Shown here one piece after another: positions 49,865 to 59,800 of a stretch of DNA of 64,000 nt. The notes under the pieces are model-generated. The model ran no database searches and was not told the DNA's origin. It saw nothing but the letters and a program-made list of their open reading frames with translations. Source of the stretch: Myxococcales bacterium. Lineage in GTDB: Bacteria; Myxococcota_A; Polyangia; Polyangiales; Polyangiaceae. How positions within the stretch are numbered: position 1 is the stretch's first letter; each line of letters starts with the position of its first letter. The DNA lies in the NCBI GenBank assembly GCA_025359105.1, contig JANYHK010000015.1:26776-90775 (forward strand). Reading direction: 5' to 3'. The translations under genes were made by a program, and so were the position numbers.

Positions 49865-51787
49865 ATGCGTCTTTTGCCGCTCGCGGTGGTCGTGGTCGCC
49901 GCCCTCTCGTGCAAGGGCTCATCGAGCTCGGCGCCTCCCCCCGAGCCCACGGGCGGACTGCCCCTCCTCGGCGGCGATTGCGATCCGATCGCCCCCGCGC
50001 ACTGCGGCCTCCCGTTCCCGTCGAACGTGTGGCTCGTGGACGGCAAGGTGACGTTTGGCCCGAAGACACTCCCCGCCCTCCACGGCACCAAGGCGACCGA
50101 TCCCACCCTCTGGCAGGATCGCGACGGATTTTCCCCTGGTCAGAGCGCGGTGGTCGTCCTGCCCGGCGCCGCGGCCGACGGCCTGCCCACCCCCGACACG
50201 ATCGCAGCGTCGATCTCGCCCGACTCGCCCAGCATCCTGCTCGACGCCGACACCGGTGAGCGCATTCCCCACTTCGTCGATGTCGACAGCGGCACGAACG
50301 ACGATCAGGACCGCGCGCTCCTCCTCCACCCCGCTGTTCGCCTCCGCGACGCCACGCGGTACATCGTCGCCTACCGCCGCGTGAAGGACGGTGACGGCAA
50401 GGTGATCGCCCCTTCGCCGGTGTTCAAAGCGCTGCGCGACGGCGCGTCCGATCCCGATCCGTCGGTCCATCGCCGCCGCGCGCTCTACGACGACGTCCTC
50501 GCGCGCCTCGCGGCGCACGGCGTCCCGCGCGCCGACCTGCAGGTCGCGTGGGATTACACGACGGCGAGCCGCGCCAACACGACGCGCGGCCTCCTCAAGA
50601 TGCGCGACGAGGCCCTCGCCCTTGTGGGCGCCGACGGGCCCGAGTACACGATCACGAAGGTCGAGGACCACCCGGTCACGCAGACCTTGCAGCGCCTCAC
50701 CGGTCTGATGACGGTGCCGCTCTACCTCGACATCCCGGGCCCCGGCGGCAAGCTCGTCCTCGGCCCCGATGGCCTCCCCAAACAGAACGGCACCGCGGAG
50801 TACGAGTTCGTCGTCCACGTCCCGAACAGCATCGCGAGCGGTCAGCCGCTCGGCATCGTGCAGAACGGACACGGCCTCTTCGGCGCCAAGGACGACGGCG
50901 ACGGCGAGGGCGGGCAACTCGTCACCTTCTGCGACCGGTTCGGCTACGTCGGCGTCGCCGTCGATCTCATCGGCATGTCCCACGACGACGTCCCGACCGC
51001 GATCCGCTCCGTTTCCGACGATTTGAGCCTGTTCAACGGTCTCGTCGGCCGGCAGCACCAGGGCGTCTTGAACGAGCTGCTCGCGATGCGGATGATGAAG
51101 GGCCGGTTCACGCGCGACCCGCACGTGCAGGTCAACGGCAAGAGCGCCATCGATCCGACGCGGGCCTACCGCCGCGGCGACAGCCAGGGCGGCATCTTCG
51201 GGGGCACGTACATGTCCCTTTCGACGGACGTGACGCGCGGCCTCCTCGGCGTGACCGGCGCGCCGTACAGCCTCCTGCTCGATCGCAGCGCCGACTTCAG
51301 CGGCTACAAGTTCCTTCTCCGAGGCAACTACGCGACGGCGACGGACGTGCAGATCATCCTCGGTCTGATCCAGATCACCTGGGACCGCACCGAGCCGAAC
51401 GGCTGGATCCCCTACGTCCGCGAGAACATGCACCCGGGGACGCCCCCGCACGAGGTGCTCATGCACGTCGCGATCGGCGATCACCAGGTCACGCCCCTCG
51501 GTGCGCACTACGAGGCGCGGACGATGAAGATCCCGAACCTGAAGCCGCTCAACCGGGACGTCTTCGGCATCGAGGGACGCGACGGCCCGTTCACCGGGAG
51601 CGCGATGGTGGAGTACTCGTTCGGCCTGCCGCCCGCGCCGCTCGCCAACTACCCGCCCGACAGTACCGCGGGCGACGATCCCCACGGCAAGCCGCGCAAG
51701 CTCGAGCCGAGCTACCTCCAGCAGGACAAGTTCTTCCGCGAGGGAATCATCGCCCCGTTCTGCAACGGTCCATGCGATCCGACCTGA
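49865..51787 (+). CDS. Secreted lipoprotein hydrolase
   Basis: Predicted lipoprotein of 640 aa. The signal peptide ends VVVAALSC. The N-terminal half includes CGLPFPSNVWLVDGKVTFG, like the start of the other two hydrolases of this set. The probable nucleophile is in RRGDSQGGIFGGTYM (GDSQG), with a later GDHQVTP as His/Asp region. It is divergent from the deleted pseudogene, with 73 bp between. The substrate is unknown, though a lipid or polymer ester is plausible. Confidence 0.85.
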   Translation: MRLLPLAVVVVAALSCKGSSSSAPPPEPTGGLPLLGGDCDPIAPAHCGLPFPSNVWLVDGKVTFGPKTLPALHGTKATDPTLWQDRDGFSPGQSAVVVLPGAAADGLPTPDTIAASISPDSPSILLDADTGERIPHFVDVDSGTNDDQDRALLLHPAVRLRDATRYIVAYRRVKDGDGKVIAPSPVFKALRDGASDPDPSVHRRRALYDDVLARLAAHGVPRADLQVAWDYTTASRANTTRGLLKMRDEALALVGADGPEYTITKVEDHPVTQTLQRLTGLMTVPLYLDIPGPGGKLVLGPDGLPKQNGTAEYEFVVHVPNSIASGQPLGIVQNGHGLFGAKDDGDGEGGQLVTFCDRFGYVGVAVDLIGMSHDDVPTAIRSVSDDLSLFNGLVGRQHQGVLNELLAMRMMKGRFTRDPHVQVNGKSAIDPTRAYRRGDSQGGIFGGTYMSLSTDVTRGLLGVTGAPYSLLLDRSADFSGYKFLLRGNYATATDVQIILGLIQITWDRTEPNGWIPYVRENMHPGTPPHEVLMHVAIGDHQVTPLGAHYEARTMKIPNLKPLNRDVFGIEGRDGPFTGSAMVEYSFGLPPAPLANYPPDSTAGDDPHGKPRKLEPSYLQQDKFFREGIIAPFCNGPCDPT

Positions 51788-51798
51788 GCTCGAGGGCC

Positions 51799-51832
51799 AT
51801 AGCAACCGTTCCGTCCAAAAGACGGTTGCTAT
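51799..51832 (+). repeat. Perfect stem-loop before glsA; includes element copy 3
   Basis: ATAGCAACCGT and ACGGTTGCTAT form an 11-bp perfect stem with a 12-base loop. On the reverse strand, 51833-51807 matches the dispersed 27-bp element at 22 of 27 positions. It may end the upstream message, or act at the element level. It lies 11 bp after the hydrolase stop and 15 bp before the glsA start. Confidence 0.75.
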
Positions 51833-51846
51833 AGGCTCGCGCGCGC

Positions 51847-52758
51847 ATGGATTTGCAGGCGCTCCTCGACGAAATCGCAGTGGCGGTCGCTCCGCTCGCG
51901 GCGCGCGGCAAGGTGGCGGACTACATCCCGGCGCTCGCCGGCGTGGCGCCGGGGCGCTTCGGGATGGCCCTCGTCACCGTGGATGGCGAGCTCTTCGGGA
52001 GCGGCGAGCTCCACGCGGCGTTCTCGCTGCAGAGCGTGTGCAAAGCGTTCACCCTGGCGCTCGTCCTCGCGGCGGACGGCGACGTGCTCTTCGAGCGCGT
52101 GGGCCGCGAGCCCTCTGGCAACCCGTTCAACTCGCTCGTGCAGCTCGAGTACGAGCACGGCGTTCCGCGCAACCCCTTCATCAACGCGGGCGCGCTCGTC
52201 ACCGTCGACCGGCTCCTGTCGACGACGGGCGACGCGTTCGGCGCGCTACGCGCGTTTCTCCGCGCTGAAAGCGGCAGCACGTCGATCGATCTCGATCCGG
52301 TCGTGGCAGCTTCGGAAGCGGAGCATGGCCACCGCAATGCGGCGCTCGCGCACTTCATGGCGAGCTACGGTAACCTCGAGAACCCGGTGGACGTCGTGCT
52401 CGACCACTACTTCCGGCAGTGCGCCATCGCGATGAGCTGCGCCGAGCTCGCGCGCGCCGGCCTGTTCCTCGCGCGCCACGGCGAGCGCGCCGACGGCACC
52501 GCGCTCTTCTCGCGCAGCCTGGCGAAGCGCCTCAACGCCATCCTGCTCACCTGCGGCACCTACGACGCGGCGGGCGATTTTGCGTACCGCGTCGGACTGC
52601 CGGGCAAGAGCGGCGTCGGCGGCGGCATCCTCACCGTGCTCCCGGGCCGCGGCTGCCTCGCGGTGTGGGGCCCGGCGCTCGACAAGACCGGCAACAGCGT
52701 CGCCGGCGTCGAGGCGCTGGATCTGTTCACGACGCGCACCGGGTGGTCGATCTTCTGA
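51847..52758 (+). CDS. glsA: Glutaminase
   Basis: Hydrolyses glutamine to glutamate and ammonia. Protein of 303 aa of the serine-dependent beta-lactamase-like fold. The Ser-x-x-Lys motif is in FSLQSVCKAFTLAL (about residue 60), the second Tyr-type motif in LEYEHGVPRNPFINAGA, and SGVGGGILTVLPG near the C-terminus is typical. GlsA-type enzymes act in the cytosol, often in acid or nitrogen metabolism. It is alone, separated from the hydrolase gene by the stem-loop at 51799-51832. Confidence 0.94.
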   Translation: MDLQALLDEIAVAVAPLAARGKVADYIPALAGVAPGRFGMALVTVDGELFGSGELHAAFSLQSVCKAFTLALVLAADGDVLFERVGREPSGNPFNSLVQLEYEHGVPRNPFINAGALVTVDRLLSTTGDAFGALRAFLRAESGSTSIDLDPVVAASEAEHGHRNAALAHFMASYGNLENPVDVVLDHYFRQCAIAMSCAELARAGLFLARHGERADGTALFSRSLAKRLNAILLTCGTYDAAGDFAYRVGLPGKSGVGGGILTVLPGRGCLAVWGPALDKTGNSVAGVEALDLFTTRTGWSIF

Positions 52759-52771
52759 CGCGCACGCTCAT

Positions 52772-53572
52772 CTAGAACGTCAGCGTTCCTTCGATGACGA
52801 GGATCGCCTTGCCAGAGAGGCGAACTCGCTCGCCGATCAAGGTGCAGCCGAGGTCGCCGCCGCGCTTGCTGACCTGACGCGCCGTCAGGTGGGTCTTGTC
52901 GAGGCGCGCCGACCAGAAGGGGACGAGGGTGCAGTGCGCCGAGCCGGTCACCGGATCCTCGTCCACGCCGTTCGCGGGCGCGAAGAAGCGGGAGACGAAA
53001 TCGACGTCCTTGTCCATGCCGGTGCCGGGTGCGGTCACGACGACTGCGAACTCGCCGTCGAGCGCGGCGATCTTGCGCATGTCGGGCTTCAGCATGCGGA
53101 CGTCCTCGGCGCACTCGAAGACGCACACGAGATCGCGCGCGCGCACGACCTCCATCGGCGCGCCGCCGAGGGCGTCGCCCAGCATCTTCGGCGCCTCGCA
53201 CGCGCGCGGGGCTCGCGCCGGCAGATCCAGCGCGAGGCGCTCCCCGTCGCGCGTGACCTCGAGGGCGCCGCTCTTGGTCCAGAAGCGAACCTTCGCGCGC
53301 CCCTTCTCGAGGCGCTCCAGCACGACGAACGCCGACGCCAGGGTCCCGTGGCCGCACAGGTCGATCTCGACCTCCGGCGTGAACCAACGAAGATCGAAGT
53401 CGCCGTCGGCGCGAGGAACGAAGAACGCCGTCTCCGAGAGGTTGTTCTCCGCGGCGATCTTGCGCATCAGGTCCTCCGGCAGCCAGGCCTCGAGCGGGCA
53501 GACGGCGGCGGGGTTGCCGGCGAAGGCGCGCTCGGCGAAGGCATCGACCTGGTAAAACGGGACGGTGGACAT
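52772..53572 (-). CDS. PhzF family isomerase-like protein
   Basis: Protein of 266 aa of the PhzF/DAP-epimerase fold. The catalytic Glu is in NLSETAFFVPR (about residue 45). The CGHGT motif near residue 75 and DPVTGSAHC near residue 215 are the two halves of the active site. Members isomerise phenazine precursors or other cyclic acids; no phenazine genes are here. Convergent with glsA; divergent from the AKR-like gene. Confidence 0.92.
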   Translation of the reverse strand: MSTVPFYQVDAFAERAFAGNPAAVCPLEAWLPEDLMRKIAAENNLSETAFFVPRADGDFDLRWFTPEVEIDLCGHGTLASAFVVLERLEKGRAKVRFWTKSGALEVTRDGERLALDLPARAPRACEAPKMLGDALGGAPMEVVRARDLVCVFECAEDVRMLKPDMRKIAALDGEFAVVVTAPGTGMDKDVDFVSRFFAPANGVDEDPVTGSAHCTLVPFWSARLDKTHLTARQVSKRGGDLGCTLIGERVRLSGKAILVIEGTLTF

Positions 53573-53626
53573 GTGCCATGCGTAGCGCAACCATGGGGGA
53601 GCGTCACGCATCGGAGGACTCGATTC

Positions 53627-54433
53627 ATGCTCGCCAAGACCCCGCTCGGCCGCTCCGGCATTCCCGTCTCGCGCCTCGGCCTCGCCGGCGGTTACGGGAT
53701 CGACGCGGACGGCGTGGTGCGCGCGTTCCACGAGCTAGGCGTGAACTACTTCTTCGTGACGCCGCGCTTCAAGCCGCTCGTCCTTGGGCTCCGCCGCCTC
53801 GTCAAGGACGGGCACCGAAAGGACATCGTCCTCGCGATGGGCGCCAACGTCCCGACCGGCTGGAGCGTGCCGCGCGCGTTCGAGAGCGCCGCGCGGGCCA
53901 TCGGCACCGACACGATCGACGTATTCCACCTCTTCTGGGTGCAGGCCCACTGGTACGTGACGGGCAACACGTGGCCGGCGATGCAGAAGCTCAAGGAGGA
54001 GGGAAAGGTCCGCGCGCTCGCCATGTCGATCCATGATCGCCCCATGGCGCGCCAGCTCGTGGACGAGCTCGCGCTCGACGCGCTCATGATCCGTTACAAC
54101 GCGGCGCACCGCGGCGCCGAGAAGGAGATCTTCGCGACGCTCCCCACGCCGCGCCCTGGTATCGTTTCGTACACGGCGACGCGCTGGGGAAGGCTGCTCA
54201 AGCCCGCCAAGGGGCTTGCGGCGATGAGCGCGCCGGAGTGCTACCGCTTCGCGCTCGGCCACCCAGCGGTCGACGTGGTGCTGTGCGGCGCCGGCTCCTA
54301 CGAAGAGCTCGCCGCGAACGTGCAGGGCGTGAGCGCCGGGCCGCTCGCGCCGGAGCGCCTCGACGAGGTGAAGGCGTTCGGCGACGCGGTGCGCGCGACC
54401 GCGACGGGCACGTTCGGGTTTCTCGGCGCGTGA
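53627..54433 (+). CDS. Aldo/keto reductase-like protein lacking the catalytic tetrad
   Basis: Protein of 268 aa with the (beta/alpha)8 fold of AKRs: PLGRSGIPVSRLGLAGG start, then AMGANVPTGW, DTIDVFHLFWV and a C-terminal NADPH-type region. In AKRs the segment after strand 2 reads NFFDTAxxYG; here it is NYFFVTPRFKP, so the Asp and Tyr are lost. The Lys of the TK motif (LAMG) and the His of the IH.W motif are also missing. Reductase activity is unlikely. A GGAGG site sits 10 bp before ATG 53627. The next gene starts within its stop (GTGA). Confidence 0.85.
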   Translation: MLAKTPLGRSGIPVSRLGLAGGYGIDADGVVRAFHELGVNYFFVTPRFKPLVLGLRRLVKDGHRKDIVLAMGANVPTGWSVPRAFESAARAIGTDTIDVFHLFWVQAHWYVTGNTWPAMQKLKEEGKVRALAMSIHDRPMARQLVDELALDALMIRYNAAHRGAEKEIFATLPTPRPGIVSYTATRWGRLLKPAKGLAAMSAPECYRFALGHPAVDVVLCGAGSYEELAANVQGVSAGPLAPERLDEVKAFGDAVRATATGTFGFLGA

Positions 54434-55371
54434 GGCGCCCGCCGCTCCCGGTCGTGGCCTCTGCGCTCGCGATGATGGCGGCGACGACGGCGACGGCGTC
54501 GTGCCGCTCGCCGTCACCCGCACCGGCGACGGCCCCCGACGCAGGGCAGCCTCCGCCGCCGAGCCTGGTGGCGCGCCGTCCCTACGTGCTCTCGGTCCCC
54601 AGCCGCGCACGCGCGGGCAAGGCGCCCGCGCTCCCGCTCGTGATCCTCCTGCACGGCTACGGCTCGACAGGACAGGAGGTCGACGCTTGGTGGGGATTTT
54701 CCGCGCTCGGCGAGCGCGAGGGCTTCCTGGTCGCGGTGCCCGACGGCACGCCGGACGCCCACGGGCGCCGCTTCTGGAACGCGAGCGACGCGTGCTGCGA
54801 CTTCGACAGCAAGGACCCGGGGAGCGTCGACGACGTGGCCTACATCCGCGCGATCCTCGACGACGTCGCCGCGCGGCAGACGCTCGACCCGCGCCGCGTG
54901 TTCGTCGTAGGCCACTCGAACGGCGGCTTCATGGCCCACCGCCTCGCGTGCGATCTCTCCGATCGCATCGCGGCCGTCGTGAGCATGGCCGGCGCCGCGA
55001 ACAAGGATCCGGCGCGCTGCACGCCTTCGTCGCCGGTGAGCGTCGTCCAGGTGCACGGCACCGCGGACGCGGTCGTCACCTGGTCGGGAGGCAAGGTCTT
55101 CGACCTCCCGGGCCGCGTGTACCCATCCGTCCCAAACACGCTTTCCCAGTGGAGCACCCGCCTAGGCTGCAAGGGCCCGCCCGAAGAAAGCGTCACGCGC
55201 CTCGATCTCGCCGCCCGCATCCCCGGCGACGAAACGCGCATCGTTCGCTACCCCAACTGCCGCGCCGCCCTCGAGCTCTGGACCATCGACGGCGGCACCC
55301 ACGCCCCCGCCCTAACCCCCGCCTTTCCCCAATCCATCTGGTCCTTCTTAAAAACCCACCCAAGACCCTAG
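54430..55371 (+). CDS. Secreted PHB depolymerase/esterase (LpqC-like)
   Basis: Exported enzyme of 313 aa. From GTG 54430, overlapping the AKR-like stop by four bases, a signal sequence ends ATASC. The nucleophile is in GHSNGGFMAHRLA (about residue 162) and the oxyanion segment is LVILLHGYGSTGQE. GTADAVVTWSGG provides the Asp and the terminal GGTHAP the His. The pattern matches the LpqC/PhaZ-type family, which act on poly-3-hydroxybutyrate or feruloyl esters. Paired Cys residues (DACCDFD, CTPS) suggest disulfides. Confidence 0.9.
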   Translation: MRRPPLPVVASALAMMAATTATASCRSPSPAPATAPDAGQPPPPSLVARRPYVLSVPSRARAGKAPALPLVILLHGYGSTGQEVDAWWGFSALGEREGFLVAVPDGTPDAHGRRFWNASDACCDFDSKDPGSVDDVAYIRAILDDVAARQTLDPRRVFVVGHSNGGFMAHRLACDLSDRIAAVVSMAGAANKDPARCTPSSPVSVVQVHGTADAVVTWSGGKVFDLPGRVYPSVPNTLSQWSTRLGCKGPPEESVTRLDLAARIPGDETRIVRYPNCRAALELWTIDGGTHAPALTPAFPQSIWSFLKTHPRP

Positions 55372-55383
55372 TCTCTCCCCCCC

Positions 55384-55526
55384 GGTGCGCAGCACCTCGC
55401 CGCAGGCGACGCAGGGGAGGCTCCAGCGCAAAGCGCCGGAGGGGACCGCAGGTCCCCACACAAAACAAAGGCAGATCAAGTGAACGTTGGCGCGAGACCG
55501 CAGGTCACGCGCCAACGTTCACTTGA
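55384..55526. terminator. Cluster of stem-loops with GCA loops in a convergent spacer
   Basis: Five hairpins in about 143 bases: GGTGC-GCA-GCACC (55384-55396), TCGCC-GCA-GGCGA (55397-55409), CTCC-A-GCGC-AAA-GCGC-C-GGAG (55421-55441), GGGGACC-GCA-GGTCCCC (55441-55457), and a 19-bp perfect stem (55476-55494 with 55508-55526) whose loop holds GACC-GCA-GGTC (55496-55506). The last stem contains the stop codon of the next gene. It may terminate both messages. Confidence 0.7.
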
Positions 55527-56808
55527 CCGGAACGGGTTTGACGCCCACGCACGCGGAGACTTCGAGAAGGATGTGGAAGAGCGCTTTCTCCTGCGCGAGG
55601 AGCGTGCTCGAGCCGCCGGTGTCGGTCCCCTCGGCGTGGTAGGTGCTGTACATCACGCGCCCGCACTTGTCCTGGAAGCTGACCGTCGCGATGCGTGGCG
55701 CGCTGCCGGCCATGGTCGACGCCCACACCTTCGGCGTGATCGTGACCGGTTGCCCGTTCTCGTCGAGGCCAGGCTGCGGCGAGACGCTGTCGATGCCTAC
55801 GTAGTTCTTCTGGAGCTGCGCGTTCTGCTCGCCGAGCGCGTCCATCCACGCCTTCAGCGCGGGATCGCCCCACTGCGCGCTGCCGCTGTAGTCGCCGATG
55901 GTGCACGCCGAGCCGATGACCTTGGGATCGTCGCCCGAGAAGTGCACGAAGCCCGGCCACGTCTGGTTCACGTACTCGTAGCTCCAGTCGGTGACGTAGA
56001 GCTTCCCGCCACGCTGGATGTACTCCTTGATGACGGACTTGCCGTTCCCGTCGGGCGAGTAGATACCGCTGCACGACACACCGTTTCCGCCGCCGCCGCC
56101 GCCAGGATCGACCACCCGCCCTGCGCACGGGATGAAGATGATGTGGTACTTGGTCGCGAGCGCGAGATCGGTGAGCGTGGAATCCTGGTTGAATCCGCCG
56201 GGAGGCCCGTCGTACTCGGTGATGCCGAGCTTGCGCAGCGAGTTGGCGATCTGGTCCCAGTTGGCCTGCATCACCTTCATCTTCGGGATGGTGTCGCCGT
56301 GGGCCGCGTCGTTCTTGCCCGGCAAGCGCGTGTCGTCTGCCTTCGAGCCCTGCGGGCCGGCGTGGACGTTCACGCGGCGAACCCGCCGGAACTGCCCCTT
56401 CTGGGTGACCATGTACTGGTCCCCCTCCTCGTAGACGGGCAGCTTGAAGAACCCGTGCGCGTCCGAGTACGTGAACGCGTACGACGTGAGCTGCACGCAC
56501 TTGTCGCAGTAGGTGCCGGTCGGGATGTCGGGCGGCGCCTCGTGGGTCAGGTACACGAGGGCGCCGGAGATCGGGATCGTCCCCTCCGGCGCGATCACGT
56601 TCCCCGTCACCTCGCCGATCGCCGGCGGGACCGCGTCGCTCGCGCCCCCGTCGGTGCCGAACGCCTGCCCGCCATCGCCTCCCGTGCCGCCGCCGCCAGA
56701 CGAGTCGTCGAACCCGCCCGAGTGCTTGCCGCACGCGAGGAAGCCGACGGCGGAGACGCCGAGGATGACGGAAAGAGCGCCAAGGCGGGAGACGTTGCGT
56801 AGGTTCAC
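55519..56808 (-). CDS. Lipoprotein with carboxypeptidase-regulatory-like domain
   Basis: Predicted lipoprotein of 429 aa. The signal peptide ends AVGFLACGK and a Gly/Asp linker follows. Residues about 68-150 have IPISGALVYLTHEAPPDIP and AHGFFKLPVYEEGDQYMV, like a peptidase-regulatory (CarboxypepD_reg) fold. The middle part includes YHIIFIPCAGRVVD, Gly-rich GGGGGG and SVIKEYIQRGGKLYVTDW, resembling a ThuA/glutamine-amidotransferase-like flavodoxin fold. CysC-type pairs are present. Its function is unknown. Convergent with the esterase gene and downstream of the large hydrolase gene's 3' end. Confidence 0.75.
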   Translation of the reverse strand: MNLRNVSRLGALSVILGVSAVGFLACGKHSGGFDDSSGGGGTGGDGGQAFGTDGGASDAVPPAIGEVTGNVIAPEGTIPISGALVYLTHEAPPDIPTGTYCDKCVQLTSYAFTYSDAHGFFKLPVYEEGDQYMVTQKGQFRRVRRVNVHAGPQGSKADDTRLPGKNDAAHGDTIPKMKVMQANWDQIANSLRKLGITEYDGPPGGFNQDSTLTDLALATKYHIIFIPCAGRVVDPGGGGGGNGVSCSGIYSPDGNGKSVIKEYIQRGGKLYVTDWSYEYVNQTWPGFVHFSGDDPKVIGSACTIGDYSGSAQWGDPALKAWMDALGEQNAQLQKNYVGIDSVSPQPGLDENGQPVTITPKVWASTMAGSAPRIATVSFQDKCGRVMYSTYHAEGTDTGGSSTLLAQEKALFHILLEVSACVGVKPVPVK

Positions 56809-56882
56809 GGCGCCGGAAGTGTGATCCCAGACAGCCGCAGATTCAAGGCCACAAGGCCGATATTAGAGCAAATACTCCAAAT

Positions 56883-59800
56883 TTACTGGGGGGTCCTGGA
56901 GTCCGCGAAGAACGGGCAGCTGATGTCGACGAGGCAGCCGTGGCTGGTCGGGTGGCTGAGGTAGTAGACGTCTTTGCCCTCGCTCGCGAAAAAGCGCGCC
57001 ATGAGCCCGTTGCCGTAGGTGGCGTAGTCCCAGCGTCGGCAGACATCGGGGGCGTCCCAGGTGTGCTGCCCCTTCGGCTCGAGGTAGTGGTTCAGGACGG
57101 CGACGACCTTGTCGTTGGCGGGCCACGCCTGCTCGTCGGGCGTGAACGGGATGCCACGGAGGCGGGGCTCCCACGCGTGGGCGAGCGACGTGGCGTCGGT
57201 CGGGTGGATGCCGGAGATACGCCCGACGCGGACGGGCATGTTGGCGTGCGGCTGGTCGTTCTTGCTCTTGCCCTCGCTCACCCAGTCGGCGTCGTAGAGC
57301 GCGCGCCAGCAGGCCTCGGTGTCGACCGTCTTGGTCTGGTTGCAGGTCGGCGTCTTCGTGTCGATGTAGTTCGGCTTGCAGGCGGGGCCGGCGTGCGTGC
57401 GCGCGAGGCGGGACACGCCCTCGGCGACGTGGTTGTCGATGTACACCTGCGCCGGCGTGCGTCCACCGAGCTGGTCGTAGAGCGCCTGCGGCGTCACGTA
57501 GTCCGCGTATTCGGGGAACTTCGCGAGCGCCTGCGGCGGCAGGAACGGGACGCCGCCTGCTGCGCGCGCGAACGTGATGCCCGTGGCGATGTTCACGAAC
57601 GCGTCGCCCACCGTGTTGATCGACAGGAGCCCGTGGGGCGCGACCGGGTGCTCGTTCTCGTCCAGGAGCGGGCGGATCATGTAGTACGGCGCGAAGTTGA
57701 TCGGATCGGCCGGATCGACCGCGGCCTGCGCCAGATCGCGGAGGCGCCGGAGGTGGGGGGTCTGTCGCGGGAAGCCGAAGCCGTCGTTCGGCGCGACGAG
57801 CGACGTGCCCACCGGGAAGAACGTGTCGCGGAACTGCTGGCAGCCGCTGTCGCCGTCGCAGTGCGTCTTGTCGCCGTCGGCGACGGGGAACTGCTTGGAC
57901 GACGCCTTCTCCCACGTGCTCACGCGCCGGCCGACCGGCGCGCCGCTCTGCACGCGGCAGCCGTCGTAGGAGGCCACGACGTCGGGCGCGTTGTAGATCT
58001 GGATGTCGACCTTGTCCCCCTTGGTGGCGGGGAGCGAAATGCGGAAGCGCCCGTCCACCGCGGTTCGTGCGCAGCGTGTCTCGTGGTTCCGGAGGTTGGT
58101 CGTCACCACCGTGAAATTCGCCGCGAGCTCCTCGGCGGTGAGGCACGCGATCTCCATCTCCTGGGAGTTGTCCCCCTCGTTGACGACCCATCGCACGGTG
58201 CGCTCGGTCGGCGCGCAGAGCGTCGCGAGCTCGCCGTCCTTGTTGCGCTGGGGCCGCTCCGTCGCGGGCAGGCTCACGAGGAGTGGGCCGAGCATCTGCT
58301 CGGTGACCGCCTCGGTGACGCCGTACGAGCGCACCGCGACGTCGACGAGCGCGCCGCCGCCGCTCATGGGCGCGGTCTGCGAGACGTAAGCGTCGATGCC
58401 GCCCTGGATCTCGCTCATGATGCCGCCCAGGGACTCGCCGGCGGCCGAGTACTTCACGTTGGGGCCGCCGACGTCGACGGTGCCGTCGCCGTCGAAGTCG
58501 CCCGCGAGATCCGGTTGGCCGTCGTTGTTGAAGTCCTGCGGTCCTTTGCGCACGCCGTCGAACGAGCGCAGAATGCGCGTCAGCTGCATCCCGTCCAGGA
58601 TGCCCTGGCGCACGTTGTCGCGAACGTGGAGCACGTGCGCCGTCCACCAGAACCACCCCGAGTCGGGGACGCCGTCGCCGTTCAGATCATGCGCGCGGCC
58701 GGTGTTGATGCCGTTCTCCCAGGGCACGAGGCACGTCTCGTTCAGCTTCGCCTTGGTGATGAGCTCTTCGCCGGGCTTCAGTGCGATGCCGTGCTCGGGG
58801 TTGTCGTACATGACGAGCGCAATGCCCTGGCGCGCGAAGTCGCCCGCGTACACGAGCAGCTCGTCGGTGTGCGACGTGACGCCGTGGCCGTAGAACGCGA
58901 CGGGGAAGGGCGGCTTGTGCAGGGCGGTCGTCTTGGGGACGCTCAGCCAGAACGTGACCGTGTCGGGGCGGATGTCACCCTTGCCGGTCTTGAAGTTCAC
59001 GTTGAAGCGCGTCTCTTCGTCGCGCGAGGCCGGATCGCCGAGAAGGAACGGCGATTTGTAGTTTCCGATGACGACGTGATCGACGTGCTCGAGCTGGTTC
59101 AGCAGGCCCGCGGTGTCGCCCGGATCGAAGTTGAAAAGATCGGTGAAGAACGAGTGGAACGCGTCGGTGACGTCGGGATCGCTGACCTTGACGGCGTACG
59201 GCGTCTTGTTGCGCCTCGCGCAGATCGGGTCCCCCGGCACCGCGTCGTTCGGATCGGAGGTGCGGCCCGCGGCCTTGAAGATGCTGACGTCCGGCGGATA
59301 CTCGTCCTTCCAGCGCGCGAAGGGGCCGGTGCCGAAGAGGCCGTTGCGGAGCAGGCGCATGTCCTCGTGCGTCGGCTGCGTGGTGAAAGTCCAGACGAAC
59401 TGCACGTGATCGAGGCCGCTCCCGGACAGGTTGCCGAAGTACGCGGCCAGCCGGCCGTCGTTCATGTACGAGCGCGCGATCTCGGCGCCGTGGCGCTGAA
59501 ACGGGTGGTGCACGAACGGGAACGGCGAGCGCACCGGCTGGCCGTCGTAGCCCTTCAGGCGATCGGTGATGACGACCGCATACTCCGTCTTCTCCTCGAG
59601 CGGGAGGACGGGGCGCAGGATGAGCGTGTCGGTCTCGCGCTCGTACCAGGTGAGCAGATCGTCGACGCCGCCGATCTGACCGGGCTTGAGCGGCCCGAGG
59701 GTGTTCGGGTGATCGAGCACGCCGTCGAAGTCGCGATCCAAGGACGGCTTGTAGTCCGCCTGCGTGAGGCCGGCGCCCTCTTCGACCGTCTCGAAGAGCA

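Noticed and set aside
49865..51787. Membership of the same close subfamily as the 1154-aa hydrolase
   Set aside because: Only the Pro-Phe-Pro start and general fold signs are shared; the pseudogene, not this gene, is the close paralogue.
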